Assembly: GCF_024753215.1 (NCBI RefSeq)
Contig: NZ_JANUGV010000005.1
Span: 62,001-126,000 of the forward strand
Reading direction: 5' to 3'
From: Massilia solisilvae
GTDB taxonomy: Bacteria; Pseudomonadota; Gammaproteobacteria; Burkholderiales; Burkholderiaceae_D
DNA: 64,000 nucleotides
Shown: piece by piece, positions 1 through 8,764 of the stretch
Numbering within the stretch: the first letter of the stretch is position 1
Layout of the letters: every line of letters begins with the position of its first letter
Made by a program: the position numbers and the translations under genes
Notes under the pieces: model-generated
What the model saw: only the letters and a program-made list of their open reading frames with translations
The model's database searches: none
Told to the model about the DNA's origin: nothing

Positions 1-2
1 TG

Positions 3-311
3 AGCAGGCGCGAGCAGCGACAACTCGGCAGCAGGATGACAGTCCTCCTCGCGCATTTGCTGAAATGGAAGTACCAGCCCAAGCGCCGCTGTCACAGCTG
101 GGAAGCGACGATCCGCGAACAACGCACCGCGATCCACATCGCGCTGCAGAGGTCGCCGAGCCTCAAGCATGCTTTGGCGGACGATGCATGGCTCGGCCTA
201 TGCTGGAAGGACGGCGTGGCGCTGGCGCGGGCACAGACTAACCTGATGTTTCCAGGAACTTGGATTTGGTCGGTCAGCGAGACGCTTGACGAGGATTTCT
301 GGCCGAACTGA
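3..311 (+). CDS. DUF29 family protein, 5' end cut by window
   Basis: The open frame runs in from the window edge without a stop, so the N-terminus is missing. The visible 102 residues hold the DUF29 core: the HLLKWKYQP block, then the SWEATIREQR helix, a PSLK stretch and an aromatic C-terminus ending in FWPN. DUF29 proteins are about 140-150 residues, so some 40-50 residues lie outside. DUF29 has no established biochemical function. The in-frame ATG at position 36 is internal to the conserved domain and is therefore unlikely to be the start. Family assignment is firm from the motif; role is unknown. Confidence 0.8.
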   Translation, partial: SRREQRQLGSRMTVLLAHLLKWKYQPKRRCHSWEATIREQRTAIHIALQRSPSLKHALADDAWLGLCWKDGVALARAQTNLMFPGTWIWSVSETLDEDFWPN

Positions 312-329
312 TCATTCGCTGGGTTCAGC

Positions 330-1400
330 TCACCGCCGCGTTCGGAAAAAACGCAGCATCTCCCGGCTCGCATCCGGCCCGCGGCCGTCGGTGTAACTGC
401 CGTGCGCGCTGCCGCCAAACCACGCATGGCCGCCGCCATGCACCACCCACTGCTCGGCATGCACGTTGCCATCGTCGCGCTGGTGCAGCGTGCGCGTGTA
501 GGCATGCCCGTTCGGCACGCGGCCCGGCTCGACCACGATCCCTTTCGACACCGCCAGCGTGCCCTGCGCAATCAGTTCGTCGGCCGCGGCCGGGTGCACG
601 GTCTGGTCCTGGTCGCCGTGGAACACGATGATCGGCAGCGTCTGGCCCGGCGTGTGGCGGCGCTTGAAGTCGCCCTTCATTGCCGCCAGCGCCGAGGGCA
701 GGTCGTCAGCCGCCGCGAACGGCAGGCCCGAGTGCACGCCCACGGCCGCGTACAGGTCCGGATACACGGTGCCCATGATGGTCGCCATCGCGCCACCCGC
801 CGACAGGCCGGCCACGTACACCTGTGCCGGGTCCACCGCGTGCGTGGCCATGACATGCCGCGTGATGCCGGCGATGATCGACGGTTCGCCGCGGTCGCGC
901 TGCTGGTTCGTCTCGTCGAACCAGTTCCAGCAGCGCGACGGGTTGGCCTGCTGCGACTGCGCCGGATACACGACCAGGCAGGGCATGTCCTCGGCCAGCG
1001 CGTTCATCTGGGTGCCGCGCGCGAAGTCGTCCGGGTCTTGCGTGCAGCCGTGCAGCATCACCACCAGCGGCACCGGCTGTCCGTGGCAGGTGCTGGGCAC
1101 GTACAGCTTGTAATCGCGGCTGCCGGCGTCGTTGGTATAAACGCCGTCGCTGAACGTGCCTGGCAGCGTGGGCCCCGGCTGTGGCTTGAGGGCGCCGGCC
1201 GGCAGGTCGATCGCGGCCAGCAGGTCGGCCGGCATCGGCATCGCGGTCGGCTCCATCATTTTGCGCGCCGCCTGCTGCAGCGCCGACGCGTTGTGGAGCG
1301 CCTGCTGAACGGCGCTGGTCGTGACCGCGGCCGGACCTTTGCGCATCAGCGCCCGCGATGCGGCACGCATTTGCGTAAACAGTTTCTGGTTCAGTTTCAT
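330..1400 (-). CDS. PHB depolymerase family esterase
   Basis: 356-residue alpha/beta hydrolase of the polyhydroxybutyrate depolymerase family (LpqC-like), predicted to hydrolyse ester bonds in PHB or similar polyesters. Visible signatures are the oxyanion-side LHGCTQ (residues 116-121), the lipase box GLSAGG with nucleophile Ser200, HGDQDQTV with the candidate Asp near 263-265, and GGGHAWFGG with His325. The first 60 residues are helical and Ala-rich, typical of this subfamily, with no clear signal peptide. The ATG at 1400 has an AGGAG site just upstream; longer reading through to about 2000 would overlap the next gene. It lies 23 bases downstream of a CopG-like regulator on the same strand, so the two are probably co-transcribed. 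Confidence 0.88.
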   Translation of the reverse strand: MKLNQKLFTQMRAASRALMRKGPAAVTTSAVQQALHNASALQQAARKMMEPTAMPMPADLLAAIDLPAGALKPQPGPTLPGTFSDGVYTNDAGSRDYKLYVPSTCHGQPVPLVVMLHGCTQDPDDFARGTQMNALAEDMPCLVVYPAQSQQANPSRCWNWFDETNQQRDRGEPSIIAGITRHVMATHAVDPAQVYVAGLSAGGAMATIMGTVYPDLYAAVGVHSGLPFAAADDLPSALAAMKGDFKRRHTPGQTLPIIVFHGDQDQTVHPAAADELIAQGTLAVSKGIVVEPGRVPNGHAYTRTLHQRDDGNVHAEQWVVHGGGHAWFGGSAHGSYTDGRGPDASREMLRFFRTRR

Positions 1401-1423
1401 GGGCTCTCCTGAGGTTGGGAATA

Positions 1424-1849
1424 TCAGATGATGCGGTCGGCCAGCGCCGCCTTCAGTTCGCTGCGCACGTGCAGCGCGCCGAGCACGAAGATCGATTCGA
1501 TCGTGGCCAGCGCCAGCTCGGGCGAGACGTCGTCCGCGATGCTGGCCATGCCGAGCACCTGGATCTGCAGGCGCTGCCCGGCGGCGCGCGCGGCTTCGAG
1601 GTCGGCGCGCGAATAGTGATGCATGCCCAGCACAAGGCTCCGGCGCGCCACGGTCTGGCGCACCACGTCGGCATGCTGGCCGAGCTGGTTGCGGATCGCC
1701 GTGCGGATGAAATCGGTGCGGTTGGCGTAAAAGCCTTCGCTCACCAGGAGGTCGATCTGGCCAAGGTCGATTGGCCCGAGGTTGATCGTGATCTTTTCGG
1801 AATCCTGCGTTTTTTGCTTCAGTTCGCCCGCGCCCATCGCACCCGCCAT
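1424..1849 (-). CDS. CopG/ribbon-helix-helix family regulator
   Basis: 141-residue protein with a short beta strand (KITINLGPIDL, about residues 19-29) followed by two helices containing NRTDFIRTAIRNQL, the layout of a ribbon-helix-helix DNA-binding domain that recognises DNA as a dimer. The C-terminal 80 residues (SRADLEAARAAG to the end) look like a small sensing or oligomerisation domain. It sits directly upstream of the PHB depolymerase gene in the same orientation, so it may control polyester metabolism; that link is inferred from position only. No toxin partner is present, so a toxin-antitoxin role is unlikely. Confidence 0.72.
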   Translation of the reverse strand: MAGAMGAGELKQKTQDSEKITINLGPIDLGQIDLLVSEGFYANRTDFIRTAIRNQLGQHADVVRQTVARRSLVLGMHHYSRADLEAARAAGQRLQIQVLGMASIADDVSPELALATIESIFVLGALHVRSELKAALADRII

Positions 1850-1935
1850 CCATCCACCATCTGACTGGATGGTAGTCTACGCGCTTGAAACCGAGGGTCA
1901 AGCGCGATCCGATTGAATACGTTAATCTTCTGCCC

Positions 1936-2364
1936 ATGAGTCCAGACCTGAAACCCGGCGTGCGCTTCGAATGGCAGTACACCGTGCCGTCGCGCGCCAC
2001 CGTACCGCAGCTGTATCACGACACCGCGTTCTGCCTCGACATGCCCGACGTGCTGGCCACCGGCTACATGGTCGGCATGATGGAACTGGCATGCGTGCAC
2101 GGCATGATGCCCTACATGGACTGGCCGCGCGAGCAGAGCCTGGGCACGATGGTCAGCTTCGCTCACCTCGCGCCCACGCCGCCCGGCATGACGCTGCGCA
2201 TAACGGGCGAGGTCATCGAAGTGGATGGCCGGCGCGTGCGCTTCAAGGTCGAGGCATGGGACGACGTGGACCGCATCTGCGAGGGCATCCACGAGCGCTG
2301 CGTGATCGACCCCGAACGTTTTGCGGCCAGGCTCGCGCAAAAGGGCGCGAAGGCGGCGGCATGA
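1936..2364 (+). CDS. Thioesterase-like (hotdog fold) protein
   Basis: 142-residue protein resembling FlK-type/4-hydroxybenzoyl-CoA thioesterases: a TVPQLYHDT segment, a helix with MVGMMELACVHGM and the strand pattern TMVSFAHLAPTPPGM...VIEVDGRRVRFKVEAWDD, where the His in FAHLAPTP corresponds to the conserved family histidine. It is expected to hydrolyse an acyl-CoA thioester in the cytoplasm; the substrate is not readable. I use the ATG at 1936 because homologues start near SPDLKPG; an in-frame ATG at 1885 is also possible. Its stop overlaps the next start by four bases (ATGA), indicating translational coupling with the DUF1289 gene. Confidence 0.72.
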   Translation: MSPDLKPGVRFEWQYTVPSRATVPQLYHDTAFCLDMPDVLATGYMVGMMELACVHGMMPYMDWPREQSLGTMVSFAHLAPTPPGMTLRITGEVIEVDGRRVRFKVEAWDDVDRICEGIHERCVIDPERFAARLAQKGAKAAA

Positions 2365-2552
2365 ATCCCGAGCAGCAAACGCCGGTCCCGTCCCCATGCA
2401 TCAATGTGTGCGAAATCGCGCCCGACACGGGCCTGTGCCGCGGCTGCCTGCGCACCATCGACGAGATCGCGACGTGGGGCAGCGCGAGCGACGAGGCCAA
2501 GCGCGCCGTGTGGCGCGAAATCCGCCGGCGCGAAGAGCGCCTGTTTCGCTAG
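2361..2552 (+). CDS. DUF1289 domain protein
   Basis: 63-residue protein with the Cys-rich DUF1289 signature: SPCINVCEI, then GLCRGCLRTIDEI and the aromatic-charged tail WGSASDEAKRAVW. The four cysteines (CxxxC and CxxC) suggest metal or Fe-S binding, but the function of this family is not established. It overlaps the thioesterase stop by four bases and the next gene begins immediately after its stop, so all three belong to one transcript. Confidence 0.85.
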   Translation: MNPEQQTPVPSPCINVCEIAPDTGLCRGCLRTIDEIATWGSASDEAKRAVWREIRRREERLFR

Positions 2553-3458
2553 ATGGCGCTGCGCCTGCCCGCCACCATGCGCGTGTTCGAGCGCGGCTGG
2601 CTGTCGTCCAACAACGTGCTGTTCACCGGGCCGCAAAGCGCGCTGGTGGACAGCGGCTACGTCACCCACACCGCGCAGACGCTGGCGCTGGTGGACCATG
2701 CGCTTGAGGGCCGTCCGCTCGCGCACCTGCTCAACACGCACCTGCATTCGGACCACTGCGGCGGCAATGCGGCGCTGCAGGCGCGCTACCGCTGCCATAC
2801 CTTGATCCCCGCGGCCGAAGCGGACAAGGTGCGCGCGTGGGACGAGGACGCGCTGAGCTTTCGCGCCACCGGCCAGCAATGCCCGCGCTTCGCTTTCGAC
2901 GGCGCCGTGGCCGCGGGCGACACAATCGAGCTGGGTGGCTTGTCGTGGCAGGCGCTGGCCGCGCCCGGGCATGATCCGCATGCGCTGCTGTTCTATTGCG
3001 CCGCCGAGGGCATCCTCATCTCCGGCGACGCCTTGTGGGAAAACGGCTTTGGCGTGCTGTTCCCCGAGCTGGCGGGCGAACCGGGCCTGCAGGAGCAGGC
3101 GGCCACGCTCGACCTCATCGACAGCCTTCACGCGCGCATCGTCATCCCCGGCCATGGCGCAATCTTCGGCGACGCCGCGCAGGCACTGGCGCGCGCCCGT
3201 TCACGGCTGGACTACCTGGCGCAGGATCCGCGCCGCACTGCAGAGAACGCGGTCAAGGTCATGCTCCAGTTCCTGCTGCTGGAACGGCGCCAGGTGGCGC
3301 TGGCCGCCGTGCCGCAACTGCTGGCCTCGATCCCGCTGGTCGAGCGCGCACGCCTGCAATACCTGGGCATGGAGTACGCCGAACTGGCCGATTGGGCCGT
3401 GCGCGCGCTGGTGCGCGCGGGCGCTGCGCGGGTAGACGGTGGCGTGCTGCTCACATGA
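2553..3458 (+). CDS. MBL-fold metallo-hydrolase
   Basis: 301-residue metallo-beta-lactamase-fold hydrolase. The zinc motif THLHSDHCGG gives His63, His65, Asp67 and His68; PGHDPHAL and ISGDALW provide the next His and Asp ligands, and VIPGHG the last His. Domain order and length match glyoxalase-II-like/quinoprotein-relay-type MBL proteins with a C-terminal helical extension. The substrate cannot be read. The ATG abuts the stop of the DUF1289 gene, so translation is coupled. A compact terminator-like hairpin follows at 3482-3500. Confidence 0.85.
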   Translation: MALRLPATMRVFERGWLSSNNVLFTGPQSALVDSGYVTHTAQTLALVDHALEGRPLAHLLNTHLHSDHCGGNAALQARYRCHTLIPAAEADKVRAWDEDALSFRATGQQCPRFAFDGAVAAGDTIELGGLSWQALAAPGHDPHALLFYCAAEGILISGDALWENGFGVLFPELAGEPGLQEQAATLDLIDSLHARIVIPGHGAIFGDAAQALARARSRLDYLAQDPRRTAENAVKVMLQFLLLERRQVALAAVPQLLASIPLVERARLQYLGMEYAELADWAVRALVRAGAARVDGGVLLT

Positions 3459-3481
3459 ATGCCGTTTAGAGCGCCACGTCT

Positions 3482-3500
3482 AGCACGGTCGTGCTTTTTT
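3482..3500 (+). terminator. Small intrinsic terminator-like hairpin
   Basis: The arms AGCACG and CGTGCT (3482-3487 and 3490-3495) are perfect complements and run into a T tract. This is a short stem with a tight loop 24 bases after the MBL gene. A TATAAT box at 3506-3511, with no good -35, may be the promoter of the next gene. Confidence 0.55.
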
Positions 3501-3552
3501 GACCCTATAATCGTTGCACGCCTGTCCGTTCAACTTTTCGCGAAAGAGCCTG

Positions 3553-4506
3553 ATGACCCTGCCCGCCGTGCTGCAAGACCTGACCCTTCCCGTGATCGCG
3601 TCGCCGATGTTCATCGCCAGCGGTCCCAAGCTGGTGGCGGCACAGTGCAAGGCCGGCATCGTCGGCTCGTTCCCGGCGCTGAACGCGCGCCCGGCCGAAC
3701 TGCTCGACACCTGGCTCACCGAGCTGCAGGACGAGCTGGCCGCCTGGCGCGAGACCAATCCGGGAGCCAGGGTGGGGCCGATCGCCGTCAACCAGATCGT
3801 GCACCAGTCGAACGACCGGCTCGCGCACGACGTGGAGGTGTGCGTGCGGCACCGGGTGCCCATCATCATCTCGTCGCTGCGCGCGCCGCCCAAAGAAATG
3901 CTCGACGCGGTGCATGCCTACGGCGGCATCGTGCTGCATGACGTGATCTCGATCCGCCACGCGCACAAGGCGCTGGAGGCAGGTGTGGACGGGCTGATCC
4001 TGGTGGCGGCCGGCGCCGGCGGCCACGCGGGCGCGCTGTCGCCGTTTGCGCTGGTGGGCGAGGTGCGGCGCTTTTTCAATGGGCCGGTCGCGCTGTCCGG
4101 CTCGATCGCGACCGGCGGCGCGATCCTGGCGGCGCAGGCAATGGGCGCCGATTTCGCCTACATCGGCTCGCGCTGGCTGGCCACGCGCGAGTCGAACGTG
4201 AGCGACGCCTACCGCGACGCGATCATCGAATCGTCGGCTGCGGATATCGTTTATACCAATCTGTTCACCGGCGTGCACGGCAACTACCTGCGCAAGTCGA
4301 TCGTCGCCGCAGGGCTGGACCCGGACGCGCTGCCGGAGTCGGACAAGAGCAAGATGAGCTTCGGCTCGGGCAGCGCCAAGGCCTGGCGCGACATCTGGGG
4401 CGCGGGGCAGGGCGTGGGCCTGATGGACGACGTGCCCACCGTGGCCGAGATGGTCGGGCGGCTCAAGGCCGAATACGACGCGGCGCGCGCGCGCCTGTGC
4501 GGTTGA
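3553..4506 (+). CDS. Nitronate monooxygenase family flavoprotein
   Basis: 317-residue TIM-barrel FMN enzyme of the NPD/nitronate monooxygenase family, which oxidises alkyl nitronates to carbonyl compounds and nitrite. Seen are the N-terminal PVIASPMFIASGP, the phosphate-binding glycine loops GAGGHAGALSPF and SGSIATGGAILAA, and GSRW; the His in GGHAG is the usual catalytic-site residue. I start at the ATG at 3553 with AAAGAG upstream rather than at the TTG at 3514, because homologues begin a few residues before PVIASPM. It stands alone between a terminator and the convergent phosphoribosyltransferase gene. Confidence 0.85.
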   Translation: MTLPAVLQDLTLPVIASPMFIASGPKLVAAQCKAGIVGSFPALNARPAELLDTWLTELQDELAAWRETNPGARVGPIAVNQIVHQSNDRLAHDVEVCVRHRVPIIISSLRAPPKEMLDAVHAYGGIVLHDVISIRHAHKALEAGVDGLILVAAGAGGHAGALSPFALVGEVRRFFNGPVALSGSIATGGAILAAQAMGADFAYIGSRWLATRESNVSDAYRDAIIESSAADIVYTNLFTGVHGNYLRKSIVAAGLDPDALPESDKSKMSFGSGSAKAWRDIWGAGQGVGLMDDVPTVAEMVGRLKAEYDAARARLCG

Positions 4507-4545
4507 GCCGGGACGACGCTCATTTGGCGATGATGCGCCCGGGTT

Positions 4546-5133
4546 TTACGGCTGCGCCGCCTTCAGGTCCTCCGGGCTGATCGCCCACAGCGCCGGCAGG
4601 TTGCGCCAGTAGCCGTACACGTCCATCCCGAAGCCGACCACGAACCGGTTCGGGAGCGACAGGCCGACGATATCGGCCTGCACCGGCTTCTTGCGGCCGA
4701 GGTCCTTGTCCGCGAAGACCGCGATGATGACCTCCTTGGCCCCCATGTCCAGCAGGCGCTGCTTGACCTGCGCCAGCGTCTCGCCTTCGTCCAGGATGTC
4801 GTCCAGCACGATGATCGTCTTGCCGGCCACGCTCTGGCGCGGGATCACCTTCCACACCACCTGCCCGCCCTGGTCCTCGTCGCCGTAGCGGGTCACGTGG
4901 ATGTAGTCGAATTCGAGCGGGAAGTCCAGTTGCGGCAGCACGTTGCCGGTGAAAACGACCGCGCCGCCCATGACGCCCAGCACCAGCGGGAAGGCCTGCT
5001 CGTCAGGATTGCCGAAGCGTTGGTTGAGCTCGTCCGCAACGCGGCGCACCGCCTGCTGTACCTGTTCGGCGCTGGCGACCTGTTCGGCGTGTTCGAGGAG
5101 GGCGCGGGCCCGGTCGTGGTGAAATTCTTGCAT
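4546..5133 (-). CDS. hpt: Hypoxanthine-guanine phosphoribosyltransferase
   Basis: 195-residue purine salvage enzyme that joins hypoxanthine or guanine to PRPP. The PRPP-binding motif IIVLDDILDEGETL spans residues 107-120, the flexible-loop region follows FDYIHVTRYG, and VFADKDLGRKKPVQAD with VVGFGMDVYGYWRNLP forms the base-binding C-terminus. Length is in the family range. No clear Shine-Dalgarno site precedes the ATG. It is divergent from the aminopeptidase gene across 172 bases, which must hold both promoters. Confidence 0.88.
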   Translation of the reverse strand: MQEFHHDRARALLEHAEQVASAEQVQQAVRRVADELNQRFGNPDEQAFPLVLGVMGGAVVFTGNVLPQLDFPLEFDYIHVTRYGDEDQGGQVVWKVIPRQSVAGKTIIVLDDILDEGETLAQVKQRLLDMGAKEVIIAVFADKDLGRKKPVQADIVGLSLPNRFVVGFGMDVYGYWRNLPALWAISPEDLKAAQP

Positions 5134-5305
5134 GGCTATTCGACAAAAAAAGAAACCCGGTGATTATGCGGCATATCCGCAACTGCGGTGGTCCCGTTGT
5201 GCCGCATGTTGACGAATTGATGTCGCAGCGCAAGAAACGCTTGCCCCATTGGCCACGCAGCGGCGTATCATAGGCGGCTTGAATAACAGAGATACCTAGC
5301 AGCCC

Positions 5306-7123
5306 ATGTCAAACCAGGACTTCCAGCGCGCCCGCGGCGAGCGCCTTGGCGCCCTGCGCGCCGCGATGGCCCGCCACCAGGTCGACGCCTTCATCGTTCC
5401 ATCGAGCGACCCGCATCTGTCCGAGTACCTGCCTGGCCGCTGGAAGGGGCGCGAATGGGTGTCCGGTTTCACCGGTTCGGTCGGCACCTTCATCGCCACT
5501 GCCGCATTCGCCGGCGTCTGGACCGATGGCCGCTACTGGACCCAGGCCGAGCATGAGCTGGCTGGTTCCGGCATCGAGCTGATGAAGATCCCGGCGGCCG
5601 CGAGCCTGCAGCACATCGACTGGCTCGTCGCGACGCTGCAGCCGGGGCAGACGGTGGCGGTGGATGCGCGCGTGCTCGGCCTTGCGGTCGCGCGCCTGCT
5701 GTCCGATGCGCTGGCCGCGCGCGGCATCAAGCTGCGCACCGACCTGGACCTGCTCGACGAAGTGTGGGCCGATCGTCCGGCACTGCCGGCCGCCCCGGTG
5801 TTCGAACACGAGGCGCCCTACGCGGTGCTGCCGCGCGCCGACAAGCTGGCCGCCACGCGCGCCGCCATGCGCGAGCTGGGCGCCGACCGCCACTTCATCT
5901 CGACGCTGGACGACATCGCCTATCTGTTCAACCTGCGCGGGTCGGACGTGAACTTCAACCCGGTGTTCGTCGCGCACGCGCTGGTCGAGCCCGAGACGGC
6001 AACGCTGTTCGTCGGCGATGGCAAGGTGCCGCCCGCGCTGCGCGACAGGCTGCTGGAGGACAGCGTGCAGGTCGCGCCGTACGAAGAGGCCCGGACTGCG
6101 CTCGCGGCGCTGGAGTCCGGCGCCGCGCTGCTGGTTGACCCGCGCCGCATCACCGCCGGCATGCGCGCCGCGGTGCCGGCCGGCGTGCGCGTGGTCGAGT
6201 CGGTGAACCCGACCACGTTCGCCAAGTCGCGCAAGCTGGAAGGCGAGGCGGTCCATGTGCGCGCCACGATGGAGCAGGACGGCGCGGCCCTGTGCGAGTT
6301 CTACGCCTGGCTGGAAGCAACCCTGGCCGACCCGCACCGCGCGCCGCTCGATGAAGTGGCGATCGACGAGCACATCACCGCCGCACGCGCGCGCCGCCCC
6401 GGTTTCGTGAGCCCGAGCTTTGCCACCATCGCCGGCTTCAATCCGAACGGCGCGATCATGCACTACCGCGCCCAGCGGCCTGGCTGCGCCACCATCGAGG
6501 GCGACGGCCTGCTGCTGATCGACTCCGGCGGCCAGTACCTGGGCGGCACCACCGACATCACGCGCGTGGTCCCGGTCGGCACACCGTCGAGCGAGCAAAA
6601 GCGCGACTTCACGCTGGTGCTCAAGGGCCTGATCGCGCTGTCGTCGGCACGCTTCCCGCGCGGGACCAAATCCCCCATGCTCGACGCGATCGCGCGCGCG
6701 CCGATCTGGGCCGCCGGCATCGACTACGGCCACGGCACCGGCCACGGCGTGGGCTACTTCCTCAACGTGCACGAGGGCCCGCAGTCGATCTCGCCCACCA
6801 CGGCACCCGAGCCGCACACGGCAATGGAGCCGGGCATGATCACCTCGATCGAGCCGGGCATCTACCGTCCCGGCCACTGGGGCATCCGCCTCGAGAACCT
6901 GGTCCTGAACCGCACGCAAGCGACCACCGAGTTCGGCGAGTACCTCGGCTTCGAGACGCTGACGCTGTGCCCGATCGACACCCGCTGCCTGGACCTGTCG
7001 CTGTTGCGCGCCGATGAAATCGCGTGGCTCAACGACTACCACGCACAGGTCGCGGCACGCGTTTCGCCGCACGTCGATGGCGCGGCCAGGCGCTGGCTCG
7101 ACACCCGCACGAGGCCGATCTGA
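5306..7123 (+). CDS. Aminopeptidase P family Xaa-Pro peptidase (M24B)
   Basis: 605-residue three-domain cytoplasmic aminopeptidase P of the long (eukaryote-like) type: two creatinase-like N-terminal domains (about 1-310) and a pita-bread M24 catalytic domain. The dinuclear metal ligands are visible as Asp406, Asp417, His480, Glu516 and Glu530, within LLLIDSGG, GGTTDITR, GHGTGHGVG, SIEPGIY and IRLENLV. It removes N-terminal residues preceding proline. The stop overlaps the next start (TGATG), so the small downstream gene is translationally coupled. Confidence 0.92.
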   Translation: MSNQDFQRARGERLGALRAAMARHQVDAFIVPSSDPHLSEYLPGRWKGREWVSGFTGSVGTFIATAAFAGVWTDGRYWTQAEHELAGSGIELMKIPAAASLQHIDWLVATLQPGQTVAVDARVLGLAVARLLSDALAARGIKLRTDLDLLDEVWADRPALPAAPVFEHEAPYAVLPRADKLAATRAAMRELGADRHFISTLDDIAYLFNLRGSDVNFNPVFVAHALVEPETATLFVGDGKVPPALRDRLLEDSVQVAPYEEARTALAALESGAALLVDPRRITAGMRAAVPAGVRVVESVNPTTFAKSRKLEGEAVHVRATMEQDGAALCEFYAWLEATLADPHRAPLDEVAIDEHITAARARRPGFVSPSFATIAGFNPNGAIMHYRAQRPGCATIEGDGLLLIDSGGQYLGGTTDITRVVPVGTPSSEQKRDFTLVLKGLIALSSARFPRGTKSPMLDAIARAPIWAAGIDYGHGTGHGVGYFLNVHEGPQSISPTTAPEPHTAMEPGMITSIEPGIYRPGHWGIRLENLVLNRTQATTEFGEYLGFETLTLCPIDTRCLDLSLLRADEIAWLNDYHAQVAARVSPHVDGAARRWLDTRTRPI

Positions 7124-7386
7124 TGGCAGGCGTGCGTTCCACCCGCGCCAGCGCCGCCGTGGAGCGGCTGAAAAAGCGCACCGGCCACCCGGGCTATTCG
7201 ATGGCGCGCACTGGCGACGGCCTGTTCTTCCTGTCCGAACAGCCGGGCGCGCCGCCGTTGTGCGCGCCGCTCGAGCTGGACGAGTTCGTCGCCTTCGTCA
7301 ACGGCCTGGGCCCGCAGGAACAAAAGCGCGTGACCAAGCACGACCTGGCGTTCGAAAAGCAGCTGGTCAAGAAAAAGCCGACCTGA
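7123..7386 (+). CDS. Conserved small protein of unknown function
   Basis: 87 residues, very basic at the C-terminus (KQLVKKKPT) and without membrane segments. The middle has TGHPGYSMARTGDGLFFL, which resembles a short beta-rich module. The ATG shares one base with the aminopeptidase stop, so it is probably made from the same transcript. I do not recognise a family and infer no function. Confidence 0.65.
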   Translation: MAGVRSTRASAAVERLKKRTGHPGYSMARTGDGLFFLSEQPGAPPLCAPLELDEFVAFVNGLGPQEQKRVTKHDLAFEKQLVKKKPT

Positions 7387-7411
7387 CATCCGCGCCGTCG
7401 AAAGGGATGCC

Positions 7412-8155
7412 GTGCCTTCGCATGAACTGTTGACCGCATACTGGTCGCACAACGAACTGGCCACCAACGGCCTGATCCTGCTGAACCTGCTCGGCGCGCT
7501 GCTGCTTGGCCTGATGGTCGGCTACGAGCGTTCCTACCACGGGCGCGCGGCCGGCATGCGCACCTACGGCCTGGTGTGCATGGCTTCGTGCGCGCTGACC
7601 GTCATCGCCGGCTACCCGAACTTCTGGTTCGGCGGCCACTTCGATATGGGCGCGGCGATCGACCCGACCCGCATCATCCAGGGCGTGGTGACCGGCATCG
7701 GCTTCCTTGGCGCGGGCGTCATCATGCGCGAGGGCTTCAACATCAGCGGCCTGACCACCGCGGCCTCGATCTGGGCATCGTCGGTGATCGGCGTCCTGAT
7801 CGGCGTGGGCTTCTACCTGTCGGCGATGGGACTGGCGTTTTTCTCGGCCATCATCATGATCTACCTGAACCGGATCGAAGCCGTGCTGCCGTCGCGCCAT
7901 GCGGTGGCGGTGCGCATGCGCTTCAAGCCGGGGTACAAGCCGCGCGAGGAAGTGTTGCGGCGCATTGCGCTCGAACGCGGTTACGAAATCGCGGGCGGCT
8001 CGCTCACCATCAGCGGCGACGTTGGCGGGCAGGAGTGGCGTTTCGTCGCGCTCGCACTGTCGCGCAAGAGCGGGGCGCCGCTGTCCGAACTGGCCGACGA
8101 ACTGGCCGCGTTCGAAGGGATCGACGGCTTCCAGCTGTCGCACGCCCGCAACTAA
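7412..8155 (+). CDS. MgtC/SapB family membrane protein
   Basis: 247 residues with a four-helix MgtC transmembrane domain (about residues 17-155: LLNLLGALLLGLMVGYERSY, the conserved GAGVIMREG loop, LTTAASIWASSVIGVLIG) and a cytoplasmic C-terminal ACT-like domain from about 165. MgtC proteins modulate Mg2+-limited growth and ATP synthase in pathogens; their role in free-living bacteria is unclear. The GTG at 7412 follows GAAAGGGA and is the best start; no in-frame ATG precedes the hydrophobic domain. It is followed by the DUF924 gene after 28 bases. Confidence 0.86.
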   Translation: MPSHELLTAYWSHNELATNGLILLNLLGALLLGLMVGYERSYHGRAAGMRTYGLVCMASCALTVIAGYPNFWFGGHFDMGAAIDPTRIIQGVVTGIGFLGAGVIMREGFNISGLTTAASIWASSVIGVLIGVGFYLSAMGLAFFSAIIMIYLNRIEAVLPSRHAVAVRMRFKPGYKPREEVLRRIALERGYEIAGGSLTISGDVGGQEWRFVALALSRKSGAPLSELADELAAFEGIDGFQLSHARN

Positions 8156-8183
8156 AAACACAAGAACAAAAGGGACGACAAGC

Positions 8184-8762
8184 ATGAACGCACAGGACGT
8201 ACTCGATTTCTGGTTCGGCGCGCCCGGCAGCGCCGACTACGGCAAGCAGCGCGCCGCCTGGTTCCGCAAGGACGAGCGCTTCGACGGCGAGATCCGCGCG
8301 CGCTTTGGCGACACGATCGCGCAGGCGGTGTCCGGCGGCCTGCGCGACTGGGATACCGAAGGCCCGCAAGGGCTGCTGGCCCGGCTCATCGTGCTCGACC
8401 AGTTCACCCGCAACGCCCGGCGCGGCACCCCGGGCGCGTTCGAAGGCGACGCGCTGGCGCTGGCCGCCGCGCGCAAGCTGGTCGATTCAGGCGCACACCG
8501 CGAACTGCTGCCCGTGCAGCGCCAGTTTGCCTACCTGCCGTTCGAGCACGCCGAGGACGCGCGCGCCCAGGAGCAGGCGGTCGAGCTGTTCACGGCGCTG
8601 GCGAACGAGCACGAAGGGTTTGCCGATGCGCTCGATTACGCGCACCGTCACCGCGGGGTGATCGCGCGCTTCGGCCGCTTCCCGCACCGTAACCCGATCC
8701 TCGGCCGCGCCAACACGCCGGAAGAAGCCGAGTACCTGATGCAGCCCGGCGCCGGATTCTGA
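8184..8762 (+). CDS. DUF924 family protein
   Basis: 192-residue all-helical protein with the DUF924 hallmarks: VLDFWFG at the start, ARLIVLDQFTRNARRGTP in the middle and PFEHAEDARAQEQAVELF, ending with GRFPHRNPILGR. The fold is TPR-like; no reaction is known. A strong AGGGACG ribosome site precedes the ATG. It forms a probable operon with MgtC and the following Rossmann protein (two-base gap). Confidence 0.87.
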   Translation: MNAQDVLDFWFGAPGSADYGKQRAAWFRKDERFDGEIRARFGDTIAQAVSGGLRDWDTEGPQGLLARLIVLDQFTRNARRGTPGAFEGDALALAAARKLVDSGAHRELLPVQRQFAYLPFEHAEDARAQEQAVELFTALANEHEGFADALDYAHRHRGVIARFGRFPHRNPILGRANTPEEAEYLMQPGAGF

Positions 8763-8764
8763 GC

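Noticed and set aside
1424-1849. CopG-like gene as an antitoxin
   Set aside because: No toxin gene is adjacent; the neighbour is a full-length PHB depolymerase and the protein has a C-terminal domain longer than typical antitoxins.
1401-2000. N-terminal extension of the PHB depolymerase frame
   Set aside because: It would overlap the CopG-like gene, has Arg/Pro/Gly-rich shadow composition, and the ATG at 1400 has a good AGGAG site.
5309-7072. Long open frame (587 codons) on the minus strand
   Set aside because: It is antisense to the aminopeptidase P gene, is Arg/His/Gln-rich like a high-GC shadow and has no recognisable domain.
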